NCBI RefSeq assembly: GCF_003286085.1
Contig: NW_020825706.1
Span: forward strand, 3,348,001 to 3,412,000
DNA: 64,000 nt
From: Drosophila persimilis
Taxonomy: Eukaryota; Arthropoda; Insecta; Diptera; Drosophilidae
Direction: 5' to 3'
Shown: one piece after another, positions 1 through 11,616 of the stretch
How positions within the stretch are numbered: the stretch's first letter is position 1
Layout: every line of letters begins with the position of its first letter
Translations under genes and position numbers: made by a program
The notes under the pieces: model-generated
Told to the model about the DNA's origin: nothing
The model's database searches: none
The model's input: only the letters and a program-made list of their open reading frames with translations

Positions 1-581
1 CGCAAGAGCAGTCACTGCTACCTCGGTGTCCACTTCGATAAAAGCCTAACTTGGGGACCGCATATCAGAGCTACAGTCATCAAATGTCAAAACAAACTCA
101 AAAAGTTTCACTGGCTCATGAACTCAAAAACTAAGCTTCCCCTACGCAACAAAGTCCTATTGAACAAGGCAACTATAGTCCCTACATGGATATATGCCAT
201 TCAAGTCTGGGGATGTGCATCGAAGACGCATCTGAATAAAATCAGAGGTTTGTTCGGACCACAATGCTGGAAAGAGATCTCCTCATCCCAAAAATTGGAG
301 ATCAAATAAACCATCACAGCAGTCGATACAACGATAGGCTCATTAACCATCCAAATGAAACAGCTAGAGGATTACTGCACCCCCAAATCCCACGCAGACT
401 CAAACGTCTCCACCCATCGAACATAAAAAATAGAAAAATTTGCTGAATAACACATCATTAAAATGTATATATAAACCTAATCATTAAACTCTAATAAAAA
501 TATGTAGTAAGCCAATGTAAATATCACTAATATTAGATCATAGTTTAAGTAAAGCTGATTTCTAATAAAATAAAAAAAAAA
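1..581 (+). mobile_element. 3' remnant of a jockey-clade non-LTR retrotransposon, truncated by the window edge and frameshifted
   Basis: From base 1 the first frame reads the C-terminal part of a LINE reverse transcriptase. It has the YLGVHFDKSLTW segment, then LKKFHWLMNSKTKLPL, then KVLLNKATIVPTWIYAIQVWGCAS. This is the thumb-region pattern of jockey-clade elements (jockey, BS, Doc, X). Near base 255 the reading frame breaks. The continuation is in another frame (from 264) with the usual end, a stretch with YNDRLINHPN followed by RRLKRLHPSNI. A stop, an AT-rich 3' UTR and a terminal A-rich tail (about 565-581) follow, as expected for an element inserted by target-primed reverse transcription. 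The copy is dead: frameshifted, and its 5' part lies outside the window. Family assignment within the jockey clade is not possible from this much sequence. Confidence 0.8.
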
Positions 582-1933
582 ATTTAATTATTATTTTTAT
601 TTAATTATTATTATTCTTTTATTATGGTTATTATTAATTACTATTATTTTTTAATTATTCTTATTATTTAATTATTATAATTATTTAATTATAATTATTA
701 TTATTTAATTTTATTATTATAAATTATATAATTATATATTATTAATATTTTAACGTTTTATTAATCTTAGTCGTCAATTTTATGAATAAATAAATAAATA
801 TTATAATATATATAATAAATACTACCAGAGCAGTATAGCTTATATAGTAACAATCTCTTTCTTTCTGGAAAGAACTCTTTTGTTTCTAAAGATATTTCTA
901 CAACAGATAAAATCTGACAGGGTATGTCCATTCTTCACCTCAAAATCTAGTGTCTCTCTCATTGTTTTCCTGCATTTTTCCCAAGGTCTTACCTTAGTTT
1001 TTTGTTCAACTATTAATTTGCATAATTATCGTTTCAGCATTTAAGTTCAGTTTTAGACTCTTTTGTGCACACAAACACAAGGATTTAGTACCCCATCCCA
1101 AAGACACACCCAAAAAGATTCAAAGGACACAAACAGATACGCCTCCGCCTTCGCCCCCGCCTTCGCCTTTCGCTGGGCAAACAAACTTTTAAATTCCATT
1201 AAGTGCCAATAAATTTTGCAACTGATATAGCCGGACGTCCGCCCTCTGGCGGTCATTTTCTGGTTGCCCAAGCAACTTAAAGCTATAGCTTCAGGTGTTT
1301 AATTAGGCGCAGCAGCTAATTAAGGCCGTCCCAAGAAGTTCTTTTACCTTAAAGTTATGAGCAGAGATCTGGAGATAGTTTGGAAAAAGGAAAAAGTAAA
1401 GAAAGTGAGCGGGCAGCTAATGAGGGCTGCTGCTAATGTTGGAAAATTGCAGGAAAATGAGCTGCTTTTGCAGCGAAATACACGACCCATTTAGACTTTG
1501 TTAAATATTAAAATCAAATCAAATTGCTCAAAAAAAAAAACACACACAGAAAACAACCCCAAGTGAAAGTTTAAACTAAGTTAAACAAATCCTTAATCAG
1601 TCTTAATTTAGGTTGAACTTTGGACCTCCCCATGGTCCCCACCTGTCCCAAGCCGAAGAAAACCTTCCAAAGCAATCAGAGCACAAAAAACAGCTCAGCC
1701 CAGACGACTCTCAGTCTTAACCTCAACGAATGTGCGGCTAATGTATGCATGACAGACGGACAGACAGAATGGATGGCTGAGACCCAAGGTTATCTGCATG
1801 ATTAACGAGTTTCGAGGTTGAGGTGCAAAAAAAAATTAAATAAACTTTCCAGACATTATAAGAAATTCTGGCCAAAGGCCAAATTGAATTCGAAATCAGT
1901 AGAATTCCGACCCCAAAAGAAGGTATCCACACT
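582..1933. other. intergenic, no gene seen
   Basis: Bases 582-830 are almost pure A/T with TTATTATTA-type runs. From 840 to 1933 composition becomes ordinary. I see no coding exon, RNA gene or clear promoter here. Confidence 0.5.
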
Positions 1934-2455
1934 CACATGTGACTGGCAATTCGATGTTCAAGTGTGACTCGCTATTTGACCTTCAGGCGTCACTTTTACA
2001 CGTGTAACGTTTACACGTGACTGCCAAATTGACGTTTATACGTGACTGGTGACTATTCGAAAGTTAACATGTGACTGGCAATTCGACATTCACATGTGAC
2101 TGACTGATTTAACGTTCACGCGTGACTTGAAATGTTACGTTTTACAAGGGAATATCCACGTAACGTTTACACGTGACTCCCACTGTGACGTTTTCACGTG
2201 ACTGGCAGTTCGTCAATTAGACGTTTTCGTGTGAGTGACGATTTGAAAGTGCACATGTGACTCGCAATGCGACATTCATGTGTGACTGCAATTTTTTTAC
2301 GTTCACATGTGACTGTCCATTCGACAAAAATTTAAAAATTTTACATTGACACGGGACTGGAAATTCGACTTTTCCGTGTGGCTGATAATTCCACGTTCTT
2401 AACGTTTACACGTGACTGCCAATTGGACGCTTACACGTGACAGGCATTGCAACAA
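1934..2455. repeat. degenerate tandem array built on ACACGTGACTGGCAATTCGA-like units
   Basis: A unit of roughly 25-35 bases, approximately CGTTYACAYGTGACTGSCAA then TTCGA, recurs about fourteen times with variable spacing and point changes. Six copies carry the palindromic E-box CACGTG and others carry CATGTG. The array ends about 260 bases before the start codon of the FOP/LisH gene at 2712. It may be just an old minisatellite, but the repeated E-box makes it a candidate binding array for bHLH factors. Confidence 0.75.
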
Positions 2456-2711
2456 TCGAATAGCATTTCCAAATTCAGTTTGACTGAAACACTTGATTAA
2501 CTGAATTTCTCAACTCATTTCCAAAATAAAATTCGAAAATTCGAAAATTTACCATTGAAAAAGTACTCTAAAAGAATATACAAATCAGAAGTAGATACAA
2601 AATCGTGTAGTACACTCAGATACACCTATTGAAACAACGAAAAATTTCTCTAGTTAATAATTATTATTTTTTTCTTTTCCGAATTCGAACAAATTTTCGT
2701 AGAGAGGAACG

Positions 2712-4310
2712 ATGAGTGCGGACGAAGGCAAAGCGAAGCCCAGCGTGTACGAGCATCTGATGCATCACAGCATCAAGCGTCAGTTCGAGCGGAATGGCAC
2801 AATGTCGGCCCTGCGCAGTGGAGTGCATGTGAAAGTCCTCAAGATGATCAAGACGAATCTAGGCGGCAGCAAAGATGAGCCTTTGGCGGGGCCTGGGGTA
2901 GCCCTAGGCCATGATTCATTCAAGGAGAATGGTCTATCGAGTCTCATCAACCAACTGATGATGGAGTACTTTGAATGGTTCGGCTATAGGCATACAATGG
3001 AAACATTTAAGATGGAGACGGGTGAGAAGATCCTACCACGCCAGGAGATCGAAGAGCGACTGGCCGGGAAATTCCAATTGAAGGATGTTCCCATTTTGGT
3101 GCAATTAGTATTACGAAATCAGGATAGTCCTCCGAAGAAGAACTTAAAAGTGACCCCAAAGAAGATTGTGAAGCTCCCACTGCCAGTAGCAAAGAAGACG
3201 ATGAAGCGCCAACTGCCAGAGAAAGCCATGAGGCACCTAATTCCAGAGAAGTCCGTGAAGCAGCAGCTGTCAGAGAAATCCGTAAAGCAGAAACTGCCAG
3301 AGAAGTCCGGGAAGCCCAAACTAGCAGAGAAGCCCGTGAAGCAGCAACTGCCAGACAAGTCCGGAAAGCAGCAACTGCCAGAGATTTCTGGACGCAAGAT
3401 CCAACTCCCCGAGATATCTGGACGTAGGCTACAACTCCCTGAGAATTCCATACCCGAACGTTGCCCCAAACTGAAGGAAAAGCTCGAGACTCTGCGAACC
3501 CTGAAGGAAACGGCCAAAACGGATTGGAATATTCCTGTTTCGAAATTGGTGCAAAACAATCGAAAACTCACTCAAGGCCAGATCAAAAAGCCCGACACCG
3601 TTGTCAAGACTCAAATGAAAGAGAATCAAAAGGCATCTTTTGCAACTCCTCGAAAGGAGACGCCGGAGAGTAGGCCCCCCGTCAATAGCTCAGAGTCGGA
3701 TGAGCTTCCCAGCTACGATGAGCATAGCGATGCCTCATCCGATATACCCGATAGGCACTACTACGTCGAGGAGGAGCCACCGGAGGTCAGCTACGCCCCA
3801 GGACATGGCGAAGAGGGGCCCTACATTGACAAGCAGAACAAGGCCGAGACGCTCTACCAGCAGTATCAGGATGAGAAACCTATCGACACATCGAAAGGGA
3901 TGAACAAACAGAAATCGATAGCTTCCAAGCATCCGCCATCGAAAAAATCAGCGCTAACAACCATCAAGAAATCAGCCATCAAAAGTAAGGCTTTCGATGT
4001 TCCCGAGTTTATTGTCACGATGACATCAAGGAACAAAGCCCGCGACGGCCTGGATCTGAACAAATCGATGAGCTGCAAGAACAGATCCCCTGGTCAGAGT
4101 ACCCCCGGTAGGAGTCCGCTCTGGAACAAGATGCCCGTCGAGGGGGACGAGCCCAGTCTGGCAGTGACCAAGCCCCAGTGTCCGGAGACCCACATCAATG
4201 GCATTGATCTGGACAGCAGCTCAGAGAACAACGAGTCCAGCGATGAGGATGCTGCCGGAGATGGTTACCACAACGACGACGACAATACTAGCAGCGATGA
4301 GGATGATTAA
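2712..4310 (+). CDS. FOP/CEP20-like centrosomal protein with LisH domain
   Basis: Single uninterrupted frame of 532 codons starting at ATG 2712 (context AACG before ATG) and ending TAA. Residues about 10-135 look like the N-terminal dimerisation module of FGFR1OP (FOP) and CEP20/FOPNL. A short helical lead is followed by a LisH motif near residues 76-108 (LINQLMMEYFEWFGYRHTME), then a hydrophobic helix ending VPILVQLVLRNQ. Family members act at centrosomes, centriolar satellites and basal bodies; that role here is inference. Residues about 160-246 are tandem 9-residue Lys-rich repeats of the form LPEKSVKQQ. The rest is charged and probably disordered, with an acidic Ser/Asp/Glu C-terminus (SSSENNESSDEDAAGD and onward). 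At 532 residues it is longer than vertebrate FOP, owing to the repeats and tail. No intron is seen. A polyadenylation signal lies about 95 bases downstream. I do not recognise the fly gene name. Confidence 0.85.
   Translation: MSADEGKAKPSVYEHLMHHSIKRQFERNGTMSALRSGVHVKVLKMIKTNLGGSKDEPLAGPGVALGHDSFKENGLSSLINQLMMEYFEWFGYRHTMETFKMETGEKILPRQEIEERLAGKFQLKDVPILVQLVLRNQDSPPKKNLKVTPKKIVKLPLPVAKKTMKRQLPEKAMRHLIPEKSVKQQLSEKSVKQKLPEKSGKPKLAEKPVKQQLPDKSGKQQLPEISGRKIQLPEISGRRLQLPENSIPERCPKLKEKLETLRTLKETAKTDWNIPVSKLVQNNRKLTQGQIKKPDTVVKTQMKENQKASFATPRKETPESRPPVNSSESDELPSYDEHSDASSDIPDRHYYVEEEPPEVSYAPGHGEEGPYIDKQNKAETLYQQYQDEKPIDTSKGMNKQKSIASKHPPSKKSALTTIKKSAIKSKAFDVPEFIVTMTSRNKARDGLDLNKSMSCKNRSPGQSTPGRSPLWNKMPVEGDEPSLAVTKPQCPETHINGIDLDSSSENNESSDEDAAGDGYHNDDDNTSSDEDD
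3195..3449 (+). repeat. 27-base coding tandem repeat inside the FOP-like gene
   Basis: About nine or ten imperfect copies of a nonapeptide (consensus LPEKSVKQQ, later copies LPEISGRKI) cover residues 162-246 of the FOP-like protein. The DNA period of 27 bases keeps the frame, so copy number can vary without frameshift. The residues are highly basic apart from one Glu per unit. Confidence 0.85.
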
Positions 4311-4404
4311 TTCCCATGCAGATGCCACAACACTGGAGACTCCTCTTTTATACCAAATTTTTAAATTGTTCTTCTGGATTTCATTTTGGATCTACGATCA
4401 AATT

Positions 4405-4410
4405 AATAAA
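4405..4410 (+). terminator. AATAAA polyadenylation signal of the FOP-like gene
   Basis: Canonical AATAAA 95 bases after the TAA stop codon, at the start of a T-rich low-complexity tract. It is the first such hexamer downstream. Confidence 0.5.
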
Positions 4411-4419
4411 TTCGAATGG

Positions 4420-5000
4420 TACAAATTTAATGGTATTTTATTGGAATTTTTCTAGTCTATTGTAGTATTTTATTGAGTTTTCTTATAGTTTGTGGTATTC
4501 ATTTAGTATTTTGGTGTATGGTATTTAATATTTATCTGGAATTTTGATCGTATTTTTTCGGGTATCATTATTGTATTTATTAGTATAAGTATTTATCTGT
4601 TAATTTTGTGGTATTTATATAGTACTTTCAGTGTTTTATGGAATTTATTTAGCATTTTACTGGCATTTATTATCAGGTATTTTTGAAATATTTATCTAAT
4701 AATTAATTAGTATTTATCCGGTATTTATTTCGTATTTTTCTGGTATTTATTTAGTATTCATCTGGTAGTTATTTAGTATTTATCTGTTTTTTATAGTGTT
4801 TTTTTCTAGTACGATTATGGTATTTATCTGGTATTTGTGTAGTATTTATCCGGTATCTATTTATTATTTAGGTATTTTTGGAGTATTTTTCGGGTATTTA
4901 TTTAATATTTATCTGGTATTTTTATAGTATTTTTATTTTGTATTTATCTGGTTTTTTTGTATTTTTACTTGAACTTTGTGATATTTTCTAGTATTTTGCT
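4420..5000 (+). repeat. low-complexity array of GTATTTATCTG / GTATTTATTTA units
   Basis: About 580 bases of short, variable units around GGTATTTATCTG, TAGTATTTAT and GTATTTTTC. The units are 10-14 bases long and not in strict register. The reverse complement of this motif (AAATACCAGAAAATACTAG) dominates the array at 6041-6760. Confidence 0.75.
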
Positions 5001-6040
5001 GGTATTTATTGGAAATGTTGTGCCTATGATATCTTTAGCTTTACTCTAGAGTCTTATGCCATCTCCCAGCCCACTTCTAAACAGGTTCACGTCTCACTCT
5101 CAACTCCAGCGCCACTCAGTTCTATTCTCAGTTCCTACTACCTTCAAATTGTGTATCGACCAACCCTCCTTGGACGACCCTTGTAGCACTGCTCATTTCA
5201 CGTGTCAAACACAATGGCCCCACAAGGAACTCCCCCACTCGGTCCGGCCCATCTCTATCTCAATGTGAGTCAAAGCCCATAGGGCGCACCTTCATCCTTT
5301 CAACATCTGCATAAAATCAATCAAATTTAGTGAAATGCTTAAGAGGTTGACGAACGGATATCCCCAGCACCAGTGGATAGGCCTAATTAATTGATGGACG
5401 ATGTCCTTGCTGGCCTCCGTCTCCAACTCCAGCTTGGATCCCTGCCCTTTCTGGGGTTTTGTTGCAACAGTTGCAACTGTCATAATATCGACTCATTGCT
5501 GGATGTAATTAATGGTGTTAAGACTCGCACGCCATTTTAATGCAATCCAATTGACAGGCAGCATCCGTTTTGCGTTACTGCATTTCCTCCAGTCCCGACA
5601 CCTCCCCCTTCCCCCCTTCAATCATTGAAGCCATCTGGGGGATATTGATTTCAATTATAATGATGTAACACAATGGCCAATGGAACCCCAAAGGCATGTT
5701 AACTAATTGTTAACCTACCGGTTTGCTGTTGCGAATATTAAACACTCGTAGTACCCGGTAGGAGCGGCGTACTAGAGGAAACTCCAGCCAATATAAATTA
5801 ATTGAATCGAAAGGAAATAGATTCTTATCGGGCGATTAATGTTGAATGGCAGGCAGAAGTTTGTGATTGGAATTGTTGCTTAATAGTTAAGGATATATGT
5901 ATGTATTGAGTTTCAGATTTAAGGGAGCGATAGTGTTGAGATACTTTCGATGTGCGTTATTCTACTTTCAGTGCGATATTATTTTTGAGAACGGATTTAT
6001 TCATTTAGTTTTTTCCTAATAAGTTAATCAGAAGAAAATC
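5001..6040. other. intergenic DNA between two opposed arrays; no gene seen
   Basis: Ordinary-complexity sequence with C-rich stretches (5041-5280 and 5590-5620). No open frame with convincing codon use, splice pattern or RNA fold was found. Confidence 0.45.
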
Positions 6041-6760
6041 CTTTCATAAAACACCAGAAAACTACTATAAAATACTAGAAACATACCAGAAAATACACTA
6101 ATGCATCAGATAATACTAGAAACCAAACGGAAAACATAATAATTTATAAGAAAATACTGGAAAAATACCAGAAAATAAAATAATGCATCCGAAAATACTA
6201 AAAACGAAACGGAAGATATTAAAAACAAGCCAGAAAATTCTATAAAAATACCAAAAAATACTAGAAAACACAAGAAAGTTCTAGAAACACGCAGGAAAAT
6301 ACTTAAGATACCAAAAAACTTAGAAAATACCGAAAACACTGGAAAATACCACAATACAAAAAAATACCAAATTAAATCTGGAAAATACCAAAACTAGTAG
6401 AAAATAACAGAAAACCATAGAAAATATTACCAAATAGAAAATACCAGAATATAATAAAACCAATCCAGAAAATACTAAAAACGAAACGGAAGATATTAAA
6501 AACAAGCCAGAAAATTATATAAAAACACTAGAAAACAGAAAGAAGTTCTAGAAACACAAAAAATACCAGAACTACTAGAAAAAAACTATGAAATACCAGA
6601 AAATAGTATTAAAAAACGGAAATTCTATAACAATATCAAAAAATACTTTAAACATACCAAAACATACTATAAACATACCAAAACATACTCTAAACATACC
6701 AAAAATACTATAAAAATACCAAAAAAATTCTATACTACATCCCAAAGAATACTAAAAACA
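6041..6760 (-). repeat. low-complexity array of AAATACCAGAAAATACTAGAAA units
   Basis: About 720 bases of units of 10-20 bases with the words AAAATACCAG, AATACTAGAAA and AACATACCAAAA. Two segments sharing the phrase ACTAAAAACGAAACGGAAG (near 6200 and 6475) show that longer blocks were also duplicated. The motif is the reverse complement of the array at 4420-5000. Confidence 0.75.
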
Positions 6761-9700
6761 CAAGATATATAAAATAATGGAAAATACATAAAAATACCAG
6801 AAAATAAAAGAAAAAACATTGAATATACTATAAACATATCTGAAAACTCTTTTAAAATAACCATAAAATTCTCCAATATATGAGAAAAAACTAGTTCCTC
6901 AGACATTAGCATTCCCAAAACATCAGCTCCCTTTCCACGCCACCAACCCCATCAAAAACTCCATCAAAACGCACTGAGGAGGGACTCCAAAATATGGCCA
7001 AAACATGACCTGGCTGCCAGCAATAAACGTTAGCCAACTGGTGCCACGATAAATACATGGACGAGTGCGTTATATGCTAAATACATACGAGTACGTACGT
7101 ATTCGGGGTATATGTATGTATGTATGTGCATATATCCATGTCATATCAATAACCTGTCTCCCCCCCAGTGCACACCACACGACGAACGGAGGAAAAATGC
7201 AATTTTAATTAGGCAAACGTGCGACAAACGCACGTAGAAGGCATAACCACAAGATGGCGCTGCAATTAGGCGAAACGAACCCATCAGGAACGTTACCAGA
7301 ATGACTCCACCCTCTGGTCGCACACAGTCTGTGGCAGTCCTCCCCCTCTGATCACACTCTGGCCGTCGTGTCCTCCGATCTGTCCTTCTTCTGGCCCCAG
7401 TCACTCCGTCATCGACTACGTGCTGCTCTGCCAAACAAAATTATGTGGCCAAATGTTCGCGGATTCCGGGAAACAAGCACTGAAAAGCGGGGACAGGACA
7501 CGTGGGGGACAAGCAGTGGGTGGCACAGTGACCCCTCTCTGGGGGCTATTTCCAAATTACTTTATCGATTTGCCTGGTACATTTGTACAATTTGGCTTGT
7601 TGCATACATTACCCGCTGAATGGGGCCTGGGGATGGGGATGGGGATGGGGATGCTGACCTCCTGGATGACCACGCTAACGAGCCTCATTAGTGGCATGCG
7701 TGGCGCATTGGTGGCATCTCTGTGGCTCTCATTCTCTTGGCTCCACTCCGCTGACATGTGGAATCTGCCTCGAACGTGATTTCTTATGGAGGAATCAAAC
7801 GCAAGCGGCAGCGACGACAGCAGATGATGGAAGATTGAAGCACAATCAGATTGAAGGGATCATTATCTTGCGGAAAAGGATGCTTTTTTGCAGACAAATT
7901 TTCATTGGATAAAAAAGGAAATTTAAGTCAAACTTTACAGAAAATAATTTCCTATTTCCAGTGGCTTCAAAAAACATGGTTAAAATCAAACAAAAACCCT
8001 CACAATTTAAGTACAAATAAACTTGGAATTATACCCGTTTAAGGCCCAAATTCCGTTTATGCTTAGCCTTTCTTCTAGTTCTGGAACCACAAAATGATGG
8101 CTCCGAAACTTTTGGCCACACAATAAAATTGCTGTAAACAAAACTATAAGCTAAACTAATTTTCCATAAGCTTTTTCCGCCCCAAATGCTAAAACCGCAA
8201 ATCATTGACTCGTCCCACAAATATTTCACATACGCCAATGTGTGTTTCTGCTCTCGAAATTCATTTAAAAGGCATCTTCCTGCCCGACTTGAGGGATTAT
8301 TTTATTTGCTGGGCTTCATTTTATTGTTGGAAAAAGCGTCGAAATAAATGACGAAAAGTTCTCGTAATTTATTGAATTTATTTACTCTTTTTGGTTATTA
8401 TTTTGCTGGAAATTCTTAATTCGATTTATTTGGAGTTGATTTTAAGAGGGTTTTCCTTACTTAAAGATTAGTTTTAAAGGCTTAAATGCTGATGACTTGG
8501 CAGATTTAATGGGTTTTTGTGGAAACGTTAAGGTACAGTTTTTTAAGCTTATTTATGGCTGTAGAATCGAATATTTTCTAGGAACAAACATCAATGACTG
8601 GTTGGAAAATTCTGCAAACAACTCCCCATAATGGCCCACACAAACACAAACAGGGGCATGCCACACCTCGTATGTATAAGTACAGTCTGTCACATAACGA
8701 CAGCGCCACTGAAGCAGAAAACTCGTATTTTAGTGAATTTTAATGCGAAAGCCATTTGAAAAGTTTTGCTTTCAAACCCCCAAAAAACAGAAAAACTTCC
8801 AGCAATAGAGAGACATCTTTTGCAGCAGTGGGGGGTGGGTGGGGGCGTGTGCATGGGCGTGGTGGGTGCTTATGTGGGTGGCTGATTAGGCTTTTGCCTT
8901 CTACCCCCAAAACATTCTTGAGGCTTTCCGTCTGTTTGGAGTTGATTGAAATAATTGTCGACTCTGCTGCGCGCTTTATGGAAAATGTGCGAGGTGGGGG
9001 ACGAGTGAAAAGCGCTGAAAATAAGCTTATGAATAGCCAAATGTGTAGATTGGGAAATAAATGGAAAAGGCAGCAACGCACAAGCCTGTTCGTGACAGGT
9101 GGGGTATAAATTTCAATATAAATAGAAATAAATAATAAATAGAAAATTAAAACTAGAAAACGAAAACCGCTTCTCAGGCTTAGTAGTTTTCCCCTGGAAA
9201 AGCCCTGTTCAGCAAGCATTCGATATTTTAAGCTAAATTTAAAGAGATTTCTGCCACATCACATCACATGTCATACGAGTATATTTGTCATTCAATTGGA
9301 ATTTGCTGTCAGGGCAGCCTTTTTTGTTAACCAAACAAAAATTCAGTTCACACTTGCATAAAATTCAGTCTAAATTCTATAATAAATTCATTAATACCAT
9401 TATATTTTGTATAATTGATCAATTTTGCTTTGTAAAACACTTGTACGAAATCAGAGGACACTTTTCTTGTCAACAATATTTTATGAATTACAGAACATCG
9501 AGATACCTTTCTAATGTAAATCACATCTTGCAAGCCCTTGACAACTAAACCAAAACATCAACCAAAACAAAAATAATGCTACAATAACCAGCCTTGCCTG
9601 GAGCCCTGCTGGTACTATCAAAGTATCTGGTAATTTCAGATGCATCGTCTTGCGACCATTCAATTCGATACTTTATTATAATTAGGATTGTACTTTGTTT

Positions 9701-11600
9701 TTTTTTGTTTTTTTTTAATAATATTACTCCAAAACCGATCAAAGACAAAAAATAATAAATAAATTTAAAAAAAACCAAAACAAAAATTAATACAAAAAAC
9801 AAACAAAAAAATATAAAAATAAAATAAATAAAATTAAAAATTAAAATTAAAAAAAAAAGTAAAAAAAAAAACATAAATAAAAATAAAACTCCAGCTCGCA
9901 GGTGCAGGAAACGAAAAACGCCACCGATCACCAGTGAAAAAGCGCGCAATGCCGGCAGGTTACCAACTTAAGTCTTGTCGCGGGAGTCCATTCGAGAATC
10001 ATTTGAATCCTTTCAGCCCCCTTGATTTCTCCTTTCGACGGGTTAGAGATACAGGTCGCGTCTTGCCAAGAACTTTAGGAGTTGCAAAATTCGATGTTGC
10101 AGCAACCAAACCAGGATCTACAGGACTGGATGCTCGAGCATGAGGAGGGCATTCGAATCAGCAGAGAGCTGATACCCTTCATCCAGGCAGCTCAGTTAGT
10201 GGGCATTCATGGTGTAGGGCTTACTATGCCGTTTTTGTGTCCCCGAACCTGTGATTCATTACGAAAGAGACTTCTCTCCGTTTAGCCAGTGCCCCAATCT
10301 ATAAGAAATGTCTGCACATTCTCCGTACACCCTTTCTCTCTTTGCTTCCATGAATCCCCATTTATTTGAGGACCGATTCATATGCCAACAATCAATAGAC
10401 ACCCCAAAAAGTCTCCGTTCGAATGAAAGTAATCCGCTTAGCCCGTAAATTGCCACCAGCCAGGTGTGATTTTCCCACCAAAAGCCCAAGATGGGAAAAG
10501 CCCATACGCGTAAATCTGAGGTAATATACGATTTAGAAGGGGATTATCTAGAAAGCAGGTCAGGAATTGCAATTGCTGCCTCAATTAATGGGGAAAGAAA
10601 AGTGAAAAAAAAAAACACCAGGATCTTTTCAGCCTTCAGCCGGTCGTCTGTCTATTAAGTTTTCCATTACGGGAGATACCGATCAGGAAGGACACAGGCC
10701 TGGCTCCTCCAAGGATACAAGCATATGGGACGCAACTTCAAACGTAAATCGAATAAAAGCAGGCGGCCCCCCAAAGTAATAGCATTTACTAATAGCTAAA
10801 GAGACTTCAAGCCTTCCATTCCCCACCAGAATGTGCCTCCTTCCATATGTGCCAGAGGTCCTGGCAAATGCAGTGTGTGGCAGGGGGAAGGGGCGGGGGG
10901 GATGGTAGTGCCATGACAACAATGGCATTTTGATACTTTTGTATGAGATTTAATGAAATTTGAATCCTTTTGTTGAGTGGAATGACAACACCAAGGAAGC
11001 TGCCACAGAAAACCCAAGGAGCGGGGCAGCCAGGGGACACGGAGGAGGGCGGGGGAGGGGGCAACATGACGAAGTAGCAGGAAGCAAGACGCAGGCAAAG
11101 AAGACAACGATGGCAGCGGCAGCATCCTGCCTTTGGGCAAAAGTTTTGTGTAGAATCTACACTGGGAGAAATTTTCAAAGGATTTCGTCGTGGATTTTGG
11201 GAAACTTTTAAAAAATAAACATAAAATATAAACATTGCTTTTTAAGCATATCTTTTACTTATTTCTAAAGACAAAAAACTGGGAAGATAGGCGTAAAAAA
11301 TAGGATATTTCCGGCAAAAATTGATTTGAAATCTATATCTAAAAATATCTAAAGATTTTTGTGCCTAAGAATATTATAAAAAAATAAAGTAAATAATATA
11401 TATTTATATTAAATATTAAAAATATTGGTAATATGTTATATTATAATATATAAATTATTCTCAAGAAAGCGCAGTAATAGCACATCGTAAAATCTTAAAA
11501 TATATACAATTCTTCCATAATTGTTTTAATACTTTTTTTAGTAGGTATATATTTGATTTTTTTAGTTTTGATTAAATTTATTTATTATTTAATCTTAGTT
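6761..11600. other. gene-poor intergenic interval
   Basis: I find no supported gene. Open frames present, for example a 159-codon one on the minus strand at 8740-9219, lack recognisable domains and sit in low-complexity or G/C-skewed DNA. The interval holds a short GGGGAT hexamer repeat (7628-7653), a G-rich stretch (8829-8878), A-rich tracts (9690-9890) and AT-rich DNA at 11210-11600. Confidence 0.45.
7628..7653 (+). repeat. GGGGAT hexanucleotide repeat
   Basis: Four to five tandem GGGGAT units in ordinary intergenic sequence. Confidence 0.8.
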
Positions 11601-11616
11601 TGTAGCCAGGCTTAGC

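Noticed and set aside
8740-9219. 159-codon minus-strand open frame
   Set aside because: No recognisable domain or conserved pattern; part of it is the complement of a G-rich low-complexity tract.
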